From assembly GCA_001915925.1 (NCBI GenBank), contig MNRL01000014.1, positions 1-64,000 on the forward strand: 64,000 bases of DNA, written 5' to 3'. The translations under genes and the position numbers were made by a program. The first letter of the stretch is position 1; every line of letters begins with the position of its first letter. Below are positions 9,726 to 17,356 of the stretch, piece by piece. The notes below the pieces were generated by a model. The model did not search any database, was not told where the DNA came from, and was given only the letters and a program-made list of their open reading frames with translations. This DNA comes from Clostridium sp. CAG:354_28_25. Lineage in GTDB: Bacteria > Bacillota > Clostridia > TANB77 > CAG-508.

Positions 9726-9770
9726 TGACACTGTATCATATATTATATATGACACAATGTCACTTGTCAA
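9726..9770 (-). promoter_or_regulatory. Consensus promoter overlapped by a double TetR-type operator
   Basis: On the minus strand TTGACA (9765-9770) and TATAAT (9742-9747) are separated by exactly 17 bases. TGACACTGTATCA (9726-9738) and TGACACAATGTCA (9750-9762) are two palindromic sites, themselves arranged as a larger inverted repeat centred on the -10 box. The perfect promoter with flanking dyads is strong evidence of repression by the adjacent TetR protein, although binding itself is inferred. Confidence 0.8.
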
Positions 9771-9823
9771 TTGATGTACTGTGAATTCTTTGTGAATTAT
9801 TCATACTTTATATGTTTGTATAC

Positions 9824-9871
9824 AAAAAAAGACCCAAAATGTTAAACTCTCTTGAATAACATTTTTGGGTC
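9824..9871 (-). terminator. Terminator after murD
   Basis: GACCCAAAATGTTA and AACATTTTTGGGTC form a long stem at 9831-9871. On the minus strand it is followed by seven T residues. It ends the murL-murD transcript. Confidence 0.85.
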
Positions 9872-9883
9872 ACTTCACTATCA

Positions 9884-11191
9884 CTAAAGTTCTTTTAGTA
9901 ATTCTTTATATTTATTTCCTCTTTCTTCAAAATTTTTAAAAAATCCATAACTTGCAGCCGCTGGAGATAGTAAGCAAATTGTATTTTTCTTTGTTACTTC
10001 TTTTGCTTTTTTTACTGCTTCTTCTAAATTATTTACTAAATAACATTTTTTATTGTTTCCCTTGTCTTGTAATTCTTTATATATTCTTGTCCCTGTATCT
10101 GGCATAAAAATTAAATTCTCCAAATTTTCATCTTGTATAATAAAGTCCTCTAAATTAGAATAGTCTATCTGTCTATCCATACCACCTAATACTAATGTAT
10201 TTACATTTTTTAAAGCTTTAATTCCTTCTATTGTTGTTTCTCCTATTGTAGAAATTGAATCATCATAGTATGAAACATTATCTTTAGTAGTAACATATTC
10301 TAATCTATGTGCTAAGCCTTTAAAATCCTTTAAAGCTACTTTAAACTCTTCATTTGATATTTTATATATTTCGCTACAAATATAGTATGAAACAGCAATA
10401 TCAAAGAAATTATGCTCACCTATCAAATTAGTTTCATCATTTAAAATTTGTATGCTATTATTTTCTGTCATTATATTTCTATCTTTTATATAATCATTAA
10501 TGCAGATATTATTTTTTATTTTGCTGTGAATATATTTTTTGCAAGTTTCTCCATAAATAAAAATATCATCATCTGTTTGAAATTTATTAATATTAAGTTT
10601 TGCATTAATGTAATTTTCAAATGTTTTATAATGATCTAAATGGTCTGGATATAAATCCAAAATTACCGCAATATGCGGTGAATATCGTATAAACTCTAAT
10701 TGATGGCAACTAAGTTCAAACACTATTTTTGTATCTTCATCTATTTCGTTTATTGCATTAAAACATGGGATTCCTATATTTCCCACTAAAACAGTATTTG
10801 GATAATATTTTTTTAAAATAGTATACGTAAGACTAGATGTTGTACTTTTTCCTTTAGTTCCAGTTATCCCTATTATTTGTTTAGATAAAATTTTAATAAA
10901 TTCTTCTGTTTGTGATGTTAATTTTTCAATGTCTATTATAGTTGCATCTGCAACTATTCCTGGACTTTTAAATATCAAATCATATTCATTTAACTCTTCT
11001 GGGTTGCTTAATTTTTTTACTCCTTCTATTTCTGGAAAATCTTTTTGATCTAAAATACCTAATTCTTTATACCTTATATTATTATTTTGTATAAATTGCA
11101 AAGTAGATATTCCTTCTTTTCCAAGTCCCCAAATTGCTATTTTTTTATTTTCTAAATCTTCCTTAAATTTATTTAGTATTGTGCTTTTCAT
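9884..11191 (-). CDS. murD: MurD-type UDP-MurNAc-L-Ala:glutamate ligase
   Basis: A 435-residue Mur ligase. It has an N-terminal nucleotide-binding fold (WGLGKEGIST), the ATP loop GITGTKGKST at about residues 108-117, the central ELSCHQLE region, and a C-terminal domain with LGGMDRQIDY and LLSPAAASYGFF. The ligase adds glutamate to UDP-MurNAc-L-Ala in the cytoplasm. The start codon overlaps the stop of the MurL-like gene as ATGA, so the two are translationally coupled. That partnership suggests this enzyme adds L-Glu (a MurD2-type activity) which MurL then epimerises, rather than adding D-Glu directly. A second, classical MurD elsewhere in the genome cannot be excluded. Confidence 0.88.
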   Translation of the reverse strand: MKSTILNKFKEDLENKKIAIWGLGKEGISTLQFIQNNNIRYKELGILDQKDFPEIEGVKKLSNPEELNEYDLIFKSPGIVADATIIDIEKLTSQTEEFIKILSKQIIGITGTKGKSTTSSLTYTILKKYYPNTVLVGNIGIPCFNAINEIDEDTKIVFELSCHQLEFIRYSPHIAVILDLYPDHLDHYKTFENYINAKLNINKFQTDDDIFIYGETCKKYIHSKIKNNICINDYIKDRNIMTENNSIQILNDETNLIGEHNFFDIAVSYYICSEIYKISNEEFKVALKDFKGLAHRLEYVTTKDNVSYYDDSISTIGETTIEGIKALKNVNTLVLGGMDRQIDYSNLEDFIIQDENLENLIFMPDTGTRIYKELQDKGNNKKCYLVNNLEEAVKKAKEVTKKNTICLLSPAAASYGFFKNFEERGNKYKELLKEL

Positions 11192-12558
11192 ATTATCTCA
11201 CTCTTCTTTAACATTTCTTTATAATGTTCTGGTACATTATTCTCTGGATTATAAAATTTGTCATATGTGTTCTCTTTGTTTATGTATTCTTCATACTTTT
11301 TAGTCGTCTTATAATATTTATATAATAATGGTAATTCCTCATTATTTGCTTCACATCTTTTTATTGTTTCACAAATTGCTGTATTTACTTCATCTCTTGA
11401 ACCTACACACTCGAAAGGTTTATTCTTTTGTATTCCAGAAAGCATTTCCATTGTTTCTTTTAAACTTTCTTTTTCTAATAAATCTTCTCCAAAAATATTT
11501 ATCATATCTTTTTTATTCATAAATGGAGATAAAATTATATATACAAATAAACATTTTGGGCAGTTTGCACACCACTTGTTTTCTTTACTTCCTGCATTAC
11601 AACTTTTAAAAATGCTATAAAATTCAGATAATTTAGCAAAATGTTTTGCAATTTGATATTCACTTATTGGTCTTAATAAACTAAAATATTCTATTCCATC
11701 TAATATATTTTCTTTAACATATTCATTAAAATCTTGTTCAAACTCATAGCTTTTAGAATATTGATGATTTACTTCCTCTTCATATATTGTAGATTCATTT
11801 GCACTTGCTTCATTTGATAATACTATGTATTTTTTCTTATTTAAATATGCTACTATAAGTGCTGAAAATGCTACTATAGATGAAAATGGGGTATGACCAT
11901 TTAAATATCCTTGTTTATTAAGTTCTAACATATTTTTATCTAAAGTTCTTTTTACATAACATCTTTTATTCTCCCCATATCCAGCAGTCTCTGCTGTTTC
12001 TTCTGTTGCTCCTCTTGGGTTTATTACATAACACATGTTGTTTGCAAAATCATCTTTAATTACATTTAAAGTTACTATAGAATCTTTACCTCCACCTATT
12101 GGAACTAAAGCACCAGTAAATTCATCACTTATATTAATTTCTGATTTTAATAGTTTATTTGTTCCAGCTGTAATATTCATAAATTCATCTATATTTGTTT
12201 TTATATTGTTTTTATAGAAGAATTCACCAAGTCCATAGAAATATAACTTTTTCCACCAATCGATTTGTTTTTGACTTAAATATATATTTTTTACAGTTAC
12301 ATGAGGTGCGCAAGTTATTTTCCAATAACTTACAAGCTCAACCATTCCTAAATTAAAAACCATATTTTCTAATAATTCTTTGTTAGGAATATTGTTTTTA
12401 GATTTATCCATTTTTGGAATTGTCCATGTTGGATTAAATTTTGAAAGTCCTTTTATTTCAAATTCATAAGTTATTTTATATTCATTCTCGTTTTCTTCTA
12501 TTTTATACCAGTTATATGAAAATTCTGGATATTTTTCTCTTAATTCTAAAAAGTTCAT
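11188..12558 (-). CDS. murL: MurL-like UDP-MurNAc-L-Ala-L-Glu epimerase
   Basis: A 456-residue cytoplasmic protein. It has a PP-loop-like motif PIGGGKDS at about residues 153-160, the phrase VLSNEASANEST near 247, and a cysteine cluster C-x9-C-x2-C-x2-C (about 320-336, ending WCANCPKC). These features and the direct coupling to murD fit MurL, the ATP-dependent epimerase that converts the L-Glu of UDP-MurNAc-L-Ala-L-Glu to D-Glu, described from Xanthomonas. The assignment rests on recalled family features and on context; no alignment was run. A clear ribosome site (AAAGGAGA) precedes the start. The 5' region carries a promoter and a dispersed repeat. Confidence 0.75.
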   Translation of the reverse strand: MNFLELREKYPEFSYNWYKIEENENEYKITYEFEIKGLSKFNPTWTIPKMDKSKNNIPNKELLENMVFNLGMVELVSYWKITCAPHVTVKNIYLSQKQIDWWKKLYFYGLGEFFYKNNIKTNIDEFMNITAGTNKLLKSEINISDEFTGALVPIGGGKDSIVTLNVIKDDFANNMCYVINPRGATEETAETAGYGENKRCYVKRTLDKNMLELNKQGYLNGHTPFSSIVAFSALIVAYLNKKKYIVLSNEASANESTIYEEEVNHQYSKSYEFEQDFNEYVKENILDGIEYFSLLRPISEYQIAKHFAKLSEFYSIFKSCNAGSKENKWCANCPKCLFVYIILSPFMNKKDMINIFGEDLLEKESLKETMEMLSGIQKNKPFECVGSRDEVNTAICETIKRCEANNEELPLLYKYYKTTKKYEEYINKENTYDKFYNPENNVPEHYKEMLKKSEII

Positions 12559-12570
12559 TTTTGTCTCCTT

Positions 12571-12632
12571 TCAGGATTTTAGCAGGGATTTGGGACGTTC
12601 CGGGATTTGGGGACGTTCCTTAAATCCCTTTT
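12571..12632 (+). repeat. GGGACGTTCC repeat, copy in the murL leader
   Basis: Two tandem units GGGATTTGGGACGTTCC and GGGATTTGGGGACGTTCC are followed by TTAAATCCCTTTTTT. It lies between the murL promoter and the start codon, in the orientation opposite to the gene, so it is transcribed as the reverse complement in the leader. It belongs to the family seen at 14350, 30614, 33301, 33388, 42130, 50611 and 54474. Confidence 0.75.
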
Positions 12633-12646
12633 TTCTATACTATGCT

Positions 12647-12675
12647 ATTATATTGTAATTGCTTTGTAAAAGCAA
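12647..12675 (-). promoter_or_regulatory. Promoter of murL-murD
   Basis: TTGCTT (12670-12675) and TATAAT (12647-12652) on the minus strand with a 17-base spacer. It lies after the tyrS terminator, so murL-murD is transcribed independently of tyrS. Confidence 0.65.
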
Positions 12676-12689
12676 CTATTTTAAATAGT

Positions 12690-12724
12690 TGAAAATTAAA
12701 AATGTCCTTCATCTAAAAGGACAT
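12690..12724 (-). terminator. Terminator after tyrS
   Basis: ATGTCCTT (12702-12709) pairs with AAGGACAT (12717-12724) around a seven-base loop. TTTTTAATTTT follows on the minus strand. Confidence 0.85.
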
Positions 12725-12732
12725 CTCTTTCT

Positions 12733-13893
12733 TTAAATTATCTTTATAAATTTATTTTTTCCAAATTGTAATATCTTTTCTTTTGGTTTTAGAATAATTG
12801 ATATGTCTTCGATAATCTCACCATCCACTTTTACACCTCTACCTATTACCATTCTTTTTGCTTCACTTTTAGAAGGTGCAAATCCAACTTTTACAAGTAA
12901 ATCACAGATATTTATTTCATCATTATTTTCGATATTAAATTCTTTTATATCTTCTGGAATGCCACCTTTAGCGATTTGATTATATCTTTCTTCTGCAACA
13001 GCAATCTTATCTTCCCCATGATACATTCTAACAATTTCTTCTGCATAGCTTTTATGAGCTTTTACTATATCCTCTCTAATTAAATTTTCCGCCTCTTTTA
13101 AGTCTATATCTGTTGTAAGTCTAAAATATTCCATTAATACCTCATCTGGAATTTTCATGGCCTTTTCATACATTACCTCTGGACTTTCATCAATTCCAAT
13201 ATAATTATCTAATGATTTGCTCATTTTTTCTTTTCCATCTAATCCAACTAATAATGGGAATGTTAAAACAACTTGTCTTTCTTGCCCATAATCTTTTTGA
13301 AGCTCTCTACCGACTAAAAGGTTAAAAGTTTGATCTGTTCCACCAATTTCTATATCAGCATTTAATGCTACAGAATCATAACCTTGCATTAATGGATACA
13401 AAAGCTCATGCATAGATAGTGGTAAATTGTTTTCATATCTATTTTTAAAATCATCTCTTTCTAGAATTCTTGCAACTGTGTATTTGCTTGTTAATTCTAT
13501 AATATCTTTAAAATTCATCTTAGAAAGCCATTCTGAATTGTATGCAATTCTTGTTTTATCTTTATCTAATATTTTCGTAACTTGTTTTAAGTATGTCTCT
13601 CCAGCTTTTCTTGTTTGTTCAAATGTTAAAGCTGGTCTTGTTTTACTTTTACCAGATGGATCTCCAATCATTCCAGTAAAATCACCTATAACAAATACAA
13701 CTTCATGTCCCATTTCTTGAAATGTCTTTAATGCTCTTAATACAACTGTATGACCTAAATGTAAATCTGGTCTTGATGGGTCTGCTCCTAATTTTATTGT
13801 AAGTTTTCTTCCACTTTTTAATTTTTGTTCTAATTCTTCTACCGAAAATATATCTACTGCTTTTCTCTTTATTTTTTCTAATCCATTATCCAT
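12733..13893 (-). CDS. tyrS: Tyrosyl-tRNA synthetase
   Basis: A 386-residue class I synthetase that charges tRNA-Tyr. HLGH is at about residues 45-48 (PDLHLGHTVV), the tyrosine-site region is MQGYDSVALNADIEIGGTDQ, and KMSKS lies near 219 (GKEKMSKSLDN). A C-terminal S4-like RNA-binding domain follows (about 315-386, VKVGFAPSKSEAKRMVIGRG). The length and motif spelling resemble the TyrZ/TyrS2 subgroup. Expression is controlled by the tyrosine T-box upstream. A 27-codon ORF lies between that leader and this gene. Its own ribosome site is AAGGAGA. Confidence 0.95.
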   Translation of the reverse strand: MDNGLEKIKRKAVDIFSVEELEQKLKSGRKLTIKLGADPSRPDLHLGHTVVLRALKTFQEMGHEVVFVIGDFTGMIGDPSGKSKTRPALTFEQTRKAGETYLKQVTKILDKDKTRIAYNSEWLSKMNFKDIIELTSKYTVARILERDDFKNRYENNLPLSMHELLYPLMQGYDSVALNADIEIGGTDQTFNLLVGRELQKDYGQERQVVLTFPLLVGLDGKEKMSKSLDNYIGIDESPEVMYEKAMKIPDEVLMEYFRLTTDIDLKEAENLIREDIVKAHKSYAEEIVRMYHGEDKIAVAEERYNQIAKGGIPEDIKEFNIENNDEINICDLLVKVGFAPSKSEAKRMVIGRGVKVDGEIIEDISIILKPKEKILQFGKNKFIKII

Positions 13894-13909
13894 ATTAATA
13901 TTCTCCTTA

Positions 13910-13993
13910 CTATTTTAGTTTTTTGATTATATTATATGAATTTTCGTAGAAGAACCCATCGATTATTGTTTTCATTCTAAACGATTGGGTCAT
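13910..13993 (-). CDS. 27-residue leader ORF between the T-box terminator and tyrS
   Basis: The frame starts at ATG 13991-13993, has a textbook ribosome site (TAGGAGGTGATG) five bases upstream, and ends with TAG 16 bases before the tyrS start. The predicted peptide begins MTQSFRMKTIIDGFFYENSY and ends IIKKLK. It contains two tyrosines near the middle. It lies downstream of the attenuator, so it is made only when the T-box allows read-through. It could be a real peptide, a translational tuning element for tyrS, or the remnant of a larger gene. The strength of the ribosome site argues that it is translated. Confidence 0.55.
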   Translation of the reverse strand: MTQSFRMKTIIDGFFYENSYNIIKKLK

Positions 13994-13994
13994 A

Positions 13995-14236
13995 GCATCA
14001 CCTCCTAAAAATTCGAAAAGACACATCTCCTTAAAGGACGATGTGTCTCGTGGTACCACCTTTATTTACAATTTAATAATTGCCTCCTTACAGCTTATCG
14101 TAGCTACACGTTAATTACTATAAGAAATGTAATTCGTAAATTTATATACTAGCAATTTCCACCAACCATTGCTTCTCTATAAGTTATTATAAATTACTAC
14201 TTGGTTTCTTTTTAAAACATAATTAAATTCAATTGT
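13995..14236 (-). promoter_or_regulatory. Tyrosine T-box leader of tyrS
   Basis: The conserved T-box AAAGGTGGTACCACG is at 14049-14063. It is followed by the terminator stem GACACATC/GATGTGTC (14020-14047) and a T-rich run. The CGTCC in that stem is the other half of the antiterminator. Upstream, the stem I landmarks AGAGAAGC and GGTTGGTGGAAA occur at about 14152-14177. A TAC triplet followed by GAA (14133-14138) sits where the specifier codon belongs, matching tyrosine. Uncharged tRNA-Tyr is expected to stabilise the antiterminator and allow tyrS transcription. The remaining intergenic sequence, 14237-14391, holds the promoter and a repeat. Confidence 0.92.
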
Positions 14237-14242
14237 ATTACT

Positions 14243-14271
14243 ATTATACCTGCTGTTACCAATATTTGCAA
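14243..14271 (-). promoter_or_regulatory. Promoter of the T-box-tyrS transcript
   Basis: TTGCAA (14266-14271), a 17-base spacer and TATAAT (14243-14248) on the minus strand place the transcript start near 14236, immediately before T-box stem I. Confidence 0.7.
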
Positions 14272-14349
14272 GTATTATTTTATTTTCATCACATAAAAAC
14301 GAGATTTTGGACTTTGCTTTCTATCAGAATTTTTGAACATTTCTTTTTT

Positions 14350-14394
14350 CCAACAGGGATTTTAGGACCGTCCCCAAATCCCGATAAATCCCTA
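14350..14394 (-). repeat. GGGACGTTCC repeat at the stop codon of the 144-residue gene
   Basis: Read on the minus strand it is TAGGGATTTATC, then GGGATTTGGGGACGGTCC, then TAAAATCCCTG. The first TAG is the stop codon of the gene. The inverted GGGATTT/AAATCCC arms could also form a hairpin. Confidence 0.7.
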
Positions 14395-14826
14395 TAAAAA
14401 CTTTTTCAATTGTTCTACATTGTTTTCTTGGAATGTTACAAAGTTATTTAATAAATCTCGTACATCTTTTGAAGCTTGATCTGCTTCATGGTTTATTAGT
14501 TTTCTTCCTTCTATAATTCCCATTGTTGTTCCTTCTATCATTATCTCTGCTATTTTTGATGGACTTTTATCGTTTATTGTATTCATTTGCACTCCAGTCC
14601 ATCCCATTACTTTATTCATTATATTTTTCTCTTCTGGTATTTCTCCATAGTTTTCATATAGTTTATTTACTCTGTCCATGACTTGCCCATATTGTGTATA
14701 TTGAAAACTTAGGTTATCTTTTAACTCGTTATCATCAAGCTTTTCTGCAACAAAGGATATAGAATTCATTCCCATTACTGTACCTTTATGAATTTCTTTT
14801 AAGATTTTTAAATTTTTCTCTTCCAT
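14392..14826 (-). CDS. Hypothetical helical protein, possibly ferritin-like (144 aa)
   Basis: A 144-residue, all-helical, soluble protein (motif TVMGMNSISFVAEKL near residue 16 and EIMIEGTTMGIIEGRKLINH near 97). Four long helices and conserved Glu/His positions suggest a four-helix bundle of the ferritin-like kind, as in small Clostridia proteins of unknown role. Metal binding is not shown by the sequence. It is a single-gene unit with ribosome site GGAGGT. Its stop codon is supplied by a dispersed repeat. Confidence 0.75.
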   Translation of the reverse strand: MEEKNLKILKEIHKGTVMGMNSISFVAEKLDDNELKDNLSFQYTQYGQVMDRVNKLYENYGEIPEEKNIMNKVMGWTGVQMNTINDKSPSKIAEIMIEGTTMGIIEGRKLINHEADQASKDVRDLLNNFVTFQENNVEQLKKFL

Positions 14827-14969
14827 ATTTTTACCTCCTTTGTTTATTGTTTCTATTTTTATTTGTTTTATACTTTATATTACCAATAAATATATTTAAT
14901 TCAAAATCTATTGTAGTTTACATGATTTTTGAACTTTAAGCTCTGCCACTGAAGTACACACTTTTAACA

Positions 14970-15025
14970 CACAGAAAAACACAAAAGCAACTGGAAAAAT
15001 AGCTTCCATGTTGCTTCTGTGTTCT
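14970..15025 (-). terminator. Terminator after the 198-residue gene
   Basis: AACAC-AAAAGCAAC and GTTGCTTCTGTGTT form a stem around 14979-15023. On the minus strand TTTTTCTGTG follows. Confidence 0.7.
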
Positions 15026-15033
15026 GGGTATGA

Positions 15034-15630
15034 CTATGCAAAAAAATTTTTCTTTTTTGCTTCGCGTCTTTCGTGAAGCTGCCTGAAAAAGGCTCTTGTC
15101 TCGGGACTATCATTGTGCCTGATAGACCTTTCTTCAATTTTTTTAAAGGTTTCATCATCACAAATACTCTGAGTTATAGCTTTTTTCAGTAGAATATCTA
15201 CTGATTTTTTGGCTATATCATATCTTATGGCTATATCCTCCTTGCTTTTATCAGTTTCTTCTGCAAAAGCGAGTGCCAGTTCTCTAATCTTTTCTTCGGA
15301 AAAACTGAAAACTTGATGTTCTACTCGCTTTCTACGAAGTTCTGCATAATGATGTTTTGCTGAAAAACTTTCCCCCTCTGGTGAGTGCCTTTTTTGATTT
15401 GAAAGTGATCTTCTTTCCATCAGACCAACTGTTGCTTCGCTTACCAGACTATGCACTACTGCATAATCTAGGAGTTCACTGACTAATTTTACAGTCATAT
15501 CGTTTTCCTGTGCCAAGTCAGCTTTTGTAATAGCTGCACTGTTTGCATAAAGTTCAGCCATTTCAATCGCCAGATCATTTAGTCCACGAACAGACATTGT
15601 CCGTTCTAAGTCTTTAAAATATTTCCACAT
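15034..15630 (-). CDS. Hypothetical protein with an internal tandem duplication (198 aa)
   Basis: No family is recognised. The protein contains two related units. Unit one is about residues 19-78 (LAIEMAELYANSAAITKADL to MERRSLSNQ). Unit two is about 112-171 (LALAFAEETDKSKEDIAIRY to IEERSIRHN). Each has helix-turn-helix-like spacing (KADLAQENDMTVKLVSELL; KEDIAIRYDIAKKSVDILL) and ends in ERRS or ERSI. A DNA-binding or phage/plasmid-type origin is plausible. The codon use is less A+T-biased than in neighbouring genes, consistent with recent acquisition. Ribosome site GGAGGGTAA. The promoter region contains the palindrome AACTGCAGTT. Confidence 0.75.
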   Translation of the reverse strand: MWKYFKDLERTMSVRGLNDLAIEMAELYANSAAITKADLAQENDMTVKLVSELLDYAVVHSLVSEATVGLMERRSLSNQKRHSPEGESFSAKHHYAELRRKRVEHQVFSFSEEKIRELALAFAEETDKSKEDIAIRYDIAKKSVDILLKKAITQSICDDETFKKIEERSIRHNDSPETRAFFRQLHERREAKKKNFFA

Positions 15631-15722
15631 AATTACCCTCCTATGTATAATTCAACTGCAGTTACTACCGTTATTATTTTAACATATTTAGCTGATTAAG
15701 TCTACATAATTTAACTGTTTTG

Positions 15723-16280
15723 CTAAATATTTCTATTTAATATGTATTTATCTGTAAATTCTTCTTTTAAAATATCCATACTAATTCTATCATAGTATTT
15801 TCCATCGATAAATTCACTTTTTCTTCTACGACCACATTCTTTAAACCCACACTTTTTATAACATGCTATTGCTCTTTCATTAAATTCTACAACATCTAAT
15901 TTTATATTGTTTAAATTCAAATAATTAAATCCATAATCCAAAATTAAATTAATTGCCTCTGTTCCATAACCCTTTTCTCTTTCTTCTACATCTCCTATAA
16001 AAATTCCTAAAGTTCCTCTTTTATTTAGATGATCTATATTTTCTATTCCTACTGTACCTATTAATTTATCTTCTGATAATGTTATAATATTAAGTGTTGC
16101 TTCATCATCTATATGAGTTTCTAAATATTCTCTTTCTTTTTCTAACGTCATTATCTTTCCACTCTTGCCTAAATAATCTGTAGTCCTAAAATCATTTAAC
16201 CATTCTGCATACTTTTCTGCATCTTCTATTGTCTTTGGAGCTAAATAAATATTCTTTCCAATTAATTTTTTATAATACAT
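15723..16280 (-). CDS. GNAT family N-acetyltransferase, RimJ/RimL type
   Basis: A GNAT of about 185 residues starting MYYKKLIGKNIYLAPKTIED; the start at 16280 is set by the site GAGGTG. The acetyl-CoA loop is the region GVEERE-KGYGTEAINLIL (about 110-125), followed by NLNNIKLDVVEFNERAIACY and KKCGF, typical of the RimL group that acetylates ribosomal proteins, amino sugars or antibiotics. It overlaps the upstream GNAT-DUF402 gene by 11 bases, so it is the last gene of the acetyltransferase cluster. The substrate is unknown. Confidence 0.9.
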   Translation of the reverse strand: MYYKKLIGKNIYLAPKTIEDAEKYAEWLNDFRTTDYLGKSGKIMTLEKEREYLETHIDDEATLNIITLSEDKLIGTVGIENIDHLNKRGTLGIFIGDVEEREKGYGTEAINLILDYGFNYLNLNNIKLDVVEFNERAIACYKKCGFKECGRRRKSEFIDGKYYDRISMDILKEEFTDKYILNRNI

Positions 16281-17343
16281 CTTTATCACCTCTTAATATT
16301 TTTAAATATTTTGTTGTAAATTTTGTTAGTTCATCTAAATATTTCTTATTTTTTCCTTTTTCTATAATCTTATTTGCAACTCTATAAGCCATTTCGTATT
16401 CTTCTTTACTTACTTCTTTTCTATCATATGCACTTTTTAATTCATCTTCATCTAATATATGTATTCTTCCATCTGGCACTATTACTACATCTAAATAAAG
16501 GTCATCCTCATATGGAATTCCATTCTCTTCTCCTAGTTCTTTTGCAATATCAAAATACCATTCGGCTATATTATCATTCTCATCAAACATTGTAGTAATA
16601 CAATAATTTTCACCATCTGGATATATTTCTAGCCAATTGTAATTGTTAGCTAAAATGCACCTTTGTTCTACATCTATTCGCCATTCTTTTCTAACTTTTT
16701 TTATTGTTAACAAAGATATATTCCCTTTAAATTCATAATTATCTATTCTTAAATTTTTAAAATCACTTTCTAATATATGGTTAGCTTTATTTCTACCATC
16801 TGCATATCTCTTTTTTAAAGTTATCCAATATCTTTGTACTATTTTATTATCTTCAATCACTTCATTTTCTAATTTACCACCATTTTTTATAATTGTTCTA
16901 GCAGATGCTAAATTGTTTTTATTACAAGTCATTAGAACATTTCCTATACCTAATTTTTTAGCCTCTTTAAGCGCTAAAGCTATCATTTTTGTACTATAGC
17001 CCTTATTTCTTTCCGAAGGTCTTATGGAATCTCCAATATGTCCTCCAAAATTTAATAAATAATCATTTAATTTACATCTTATTTGAATTATTCCTATTAA
17101 TCTTTGATCTTGCTTTCTAAAGGCTAAATATAATACTGATGGAACTCTTCCTCTTGCTTTACTTTTTTCTTCTGAAAGATCATCATTAATTTTTTGCATC
17201 CAAGCTTCAAATGTTTCTTCTCTTTCTAATCCTCCACCACCAGGTATATTATTTTCATTATTTTGTATAAATTCTTCTTTAAATTCTTCTATTTGTTCTT
17301 TATATTCTTTTGATGGAAATATTAATTCTAATTCATCTTCCAT
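16270..17343 (-). CDS. Fusion of a GNAT acetyltransferase and a DUF402 domain
   Basis: The 357-residue protein joins two domains. Residues 1-175 form a GNAT (GGHIGDSIRPSERNKGYSTK acetyl-CoA loop; NLASARTIIKNGGKLENEVI). Residues 190-357 match DUF402, the fold of FomD and related nucleoside-diphosphate phosphatases (EWYFDIA and EDDLYLDVVIVPDGRIHILD, with the clustered acidic residues that bind metal in that family). No stop or frame change lies at the junction. The pairing suggests activation or hydrolysis of a nucleotide-linked small molecule that is also acetylated; this is inference. It is followed with overlap by another GNAT gene. Confidence 0.85.
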   Translation of the reverse strand: MEDELELIFPSKEYKEQIEEFKEEFIQNNENNIPGGGGLEREETFEAWMQKINDDLSEEKSKARGRVPSVLYLAFRKQDQRLIGIIQIRCKLNDYLLNFGGHIGDSIRPSERNKGYSTKMIALALKEAKKLGIGNVLMTCNKNNLASARTIIKNGGKLENEVIEDNKIVQRYWITLKKRYADGRNKANHILESDFKNLRIDNYEFKGNISLLTIKKVRKEWRIDVEQRCILANNYNWLEIYPDGENYCITTMFDENDNIAEWYFDIAKELGEENGIPYEDDLYLDVVIVPDGRIHILDEDELKSAYDRKEVSKEEYEMAYRVANKIIEKGKNKKYLDELTKFTTKYLKILRGDKDVL

Positions 17344-17356
17344 TGTAAATTTCCTC

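Noticed and set aside
12571..12632. CRISPR-like array from the GGGACGTTCC units
   Set aside because: Only two units per site, no regular spacers and no cas genes.
14964..15161. Open frame of 65 codons within the end of the 198-residue gene
   Set aside because: It overlaps a gene with strong support and a terminator stem, has no ribosome site and no recognisable sequence.
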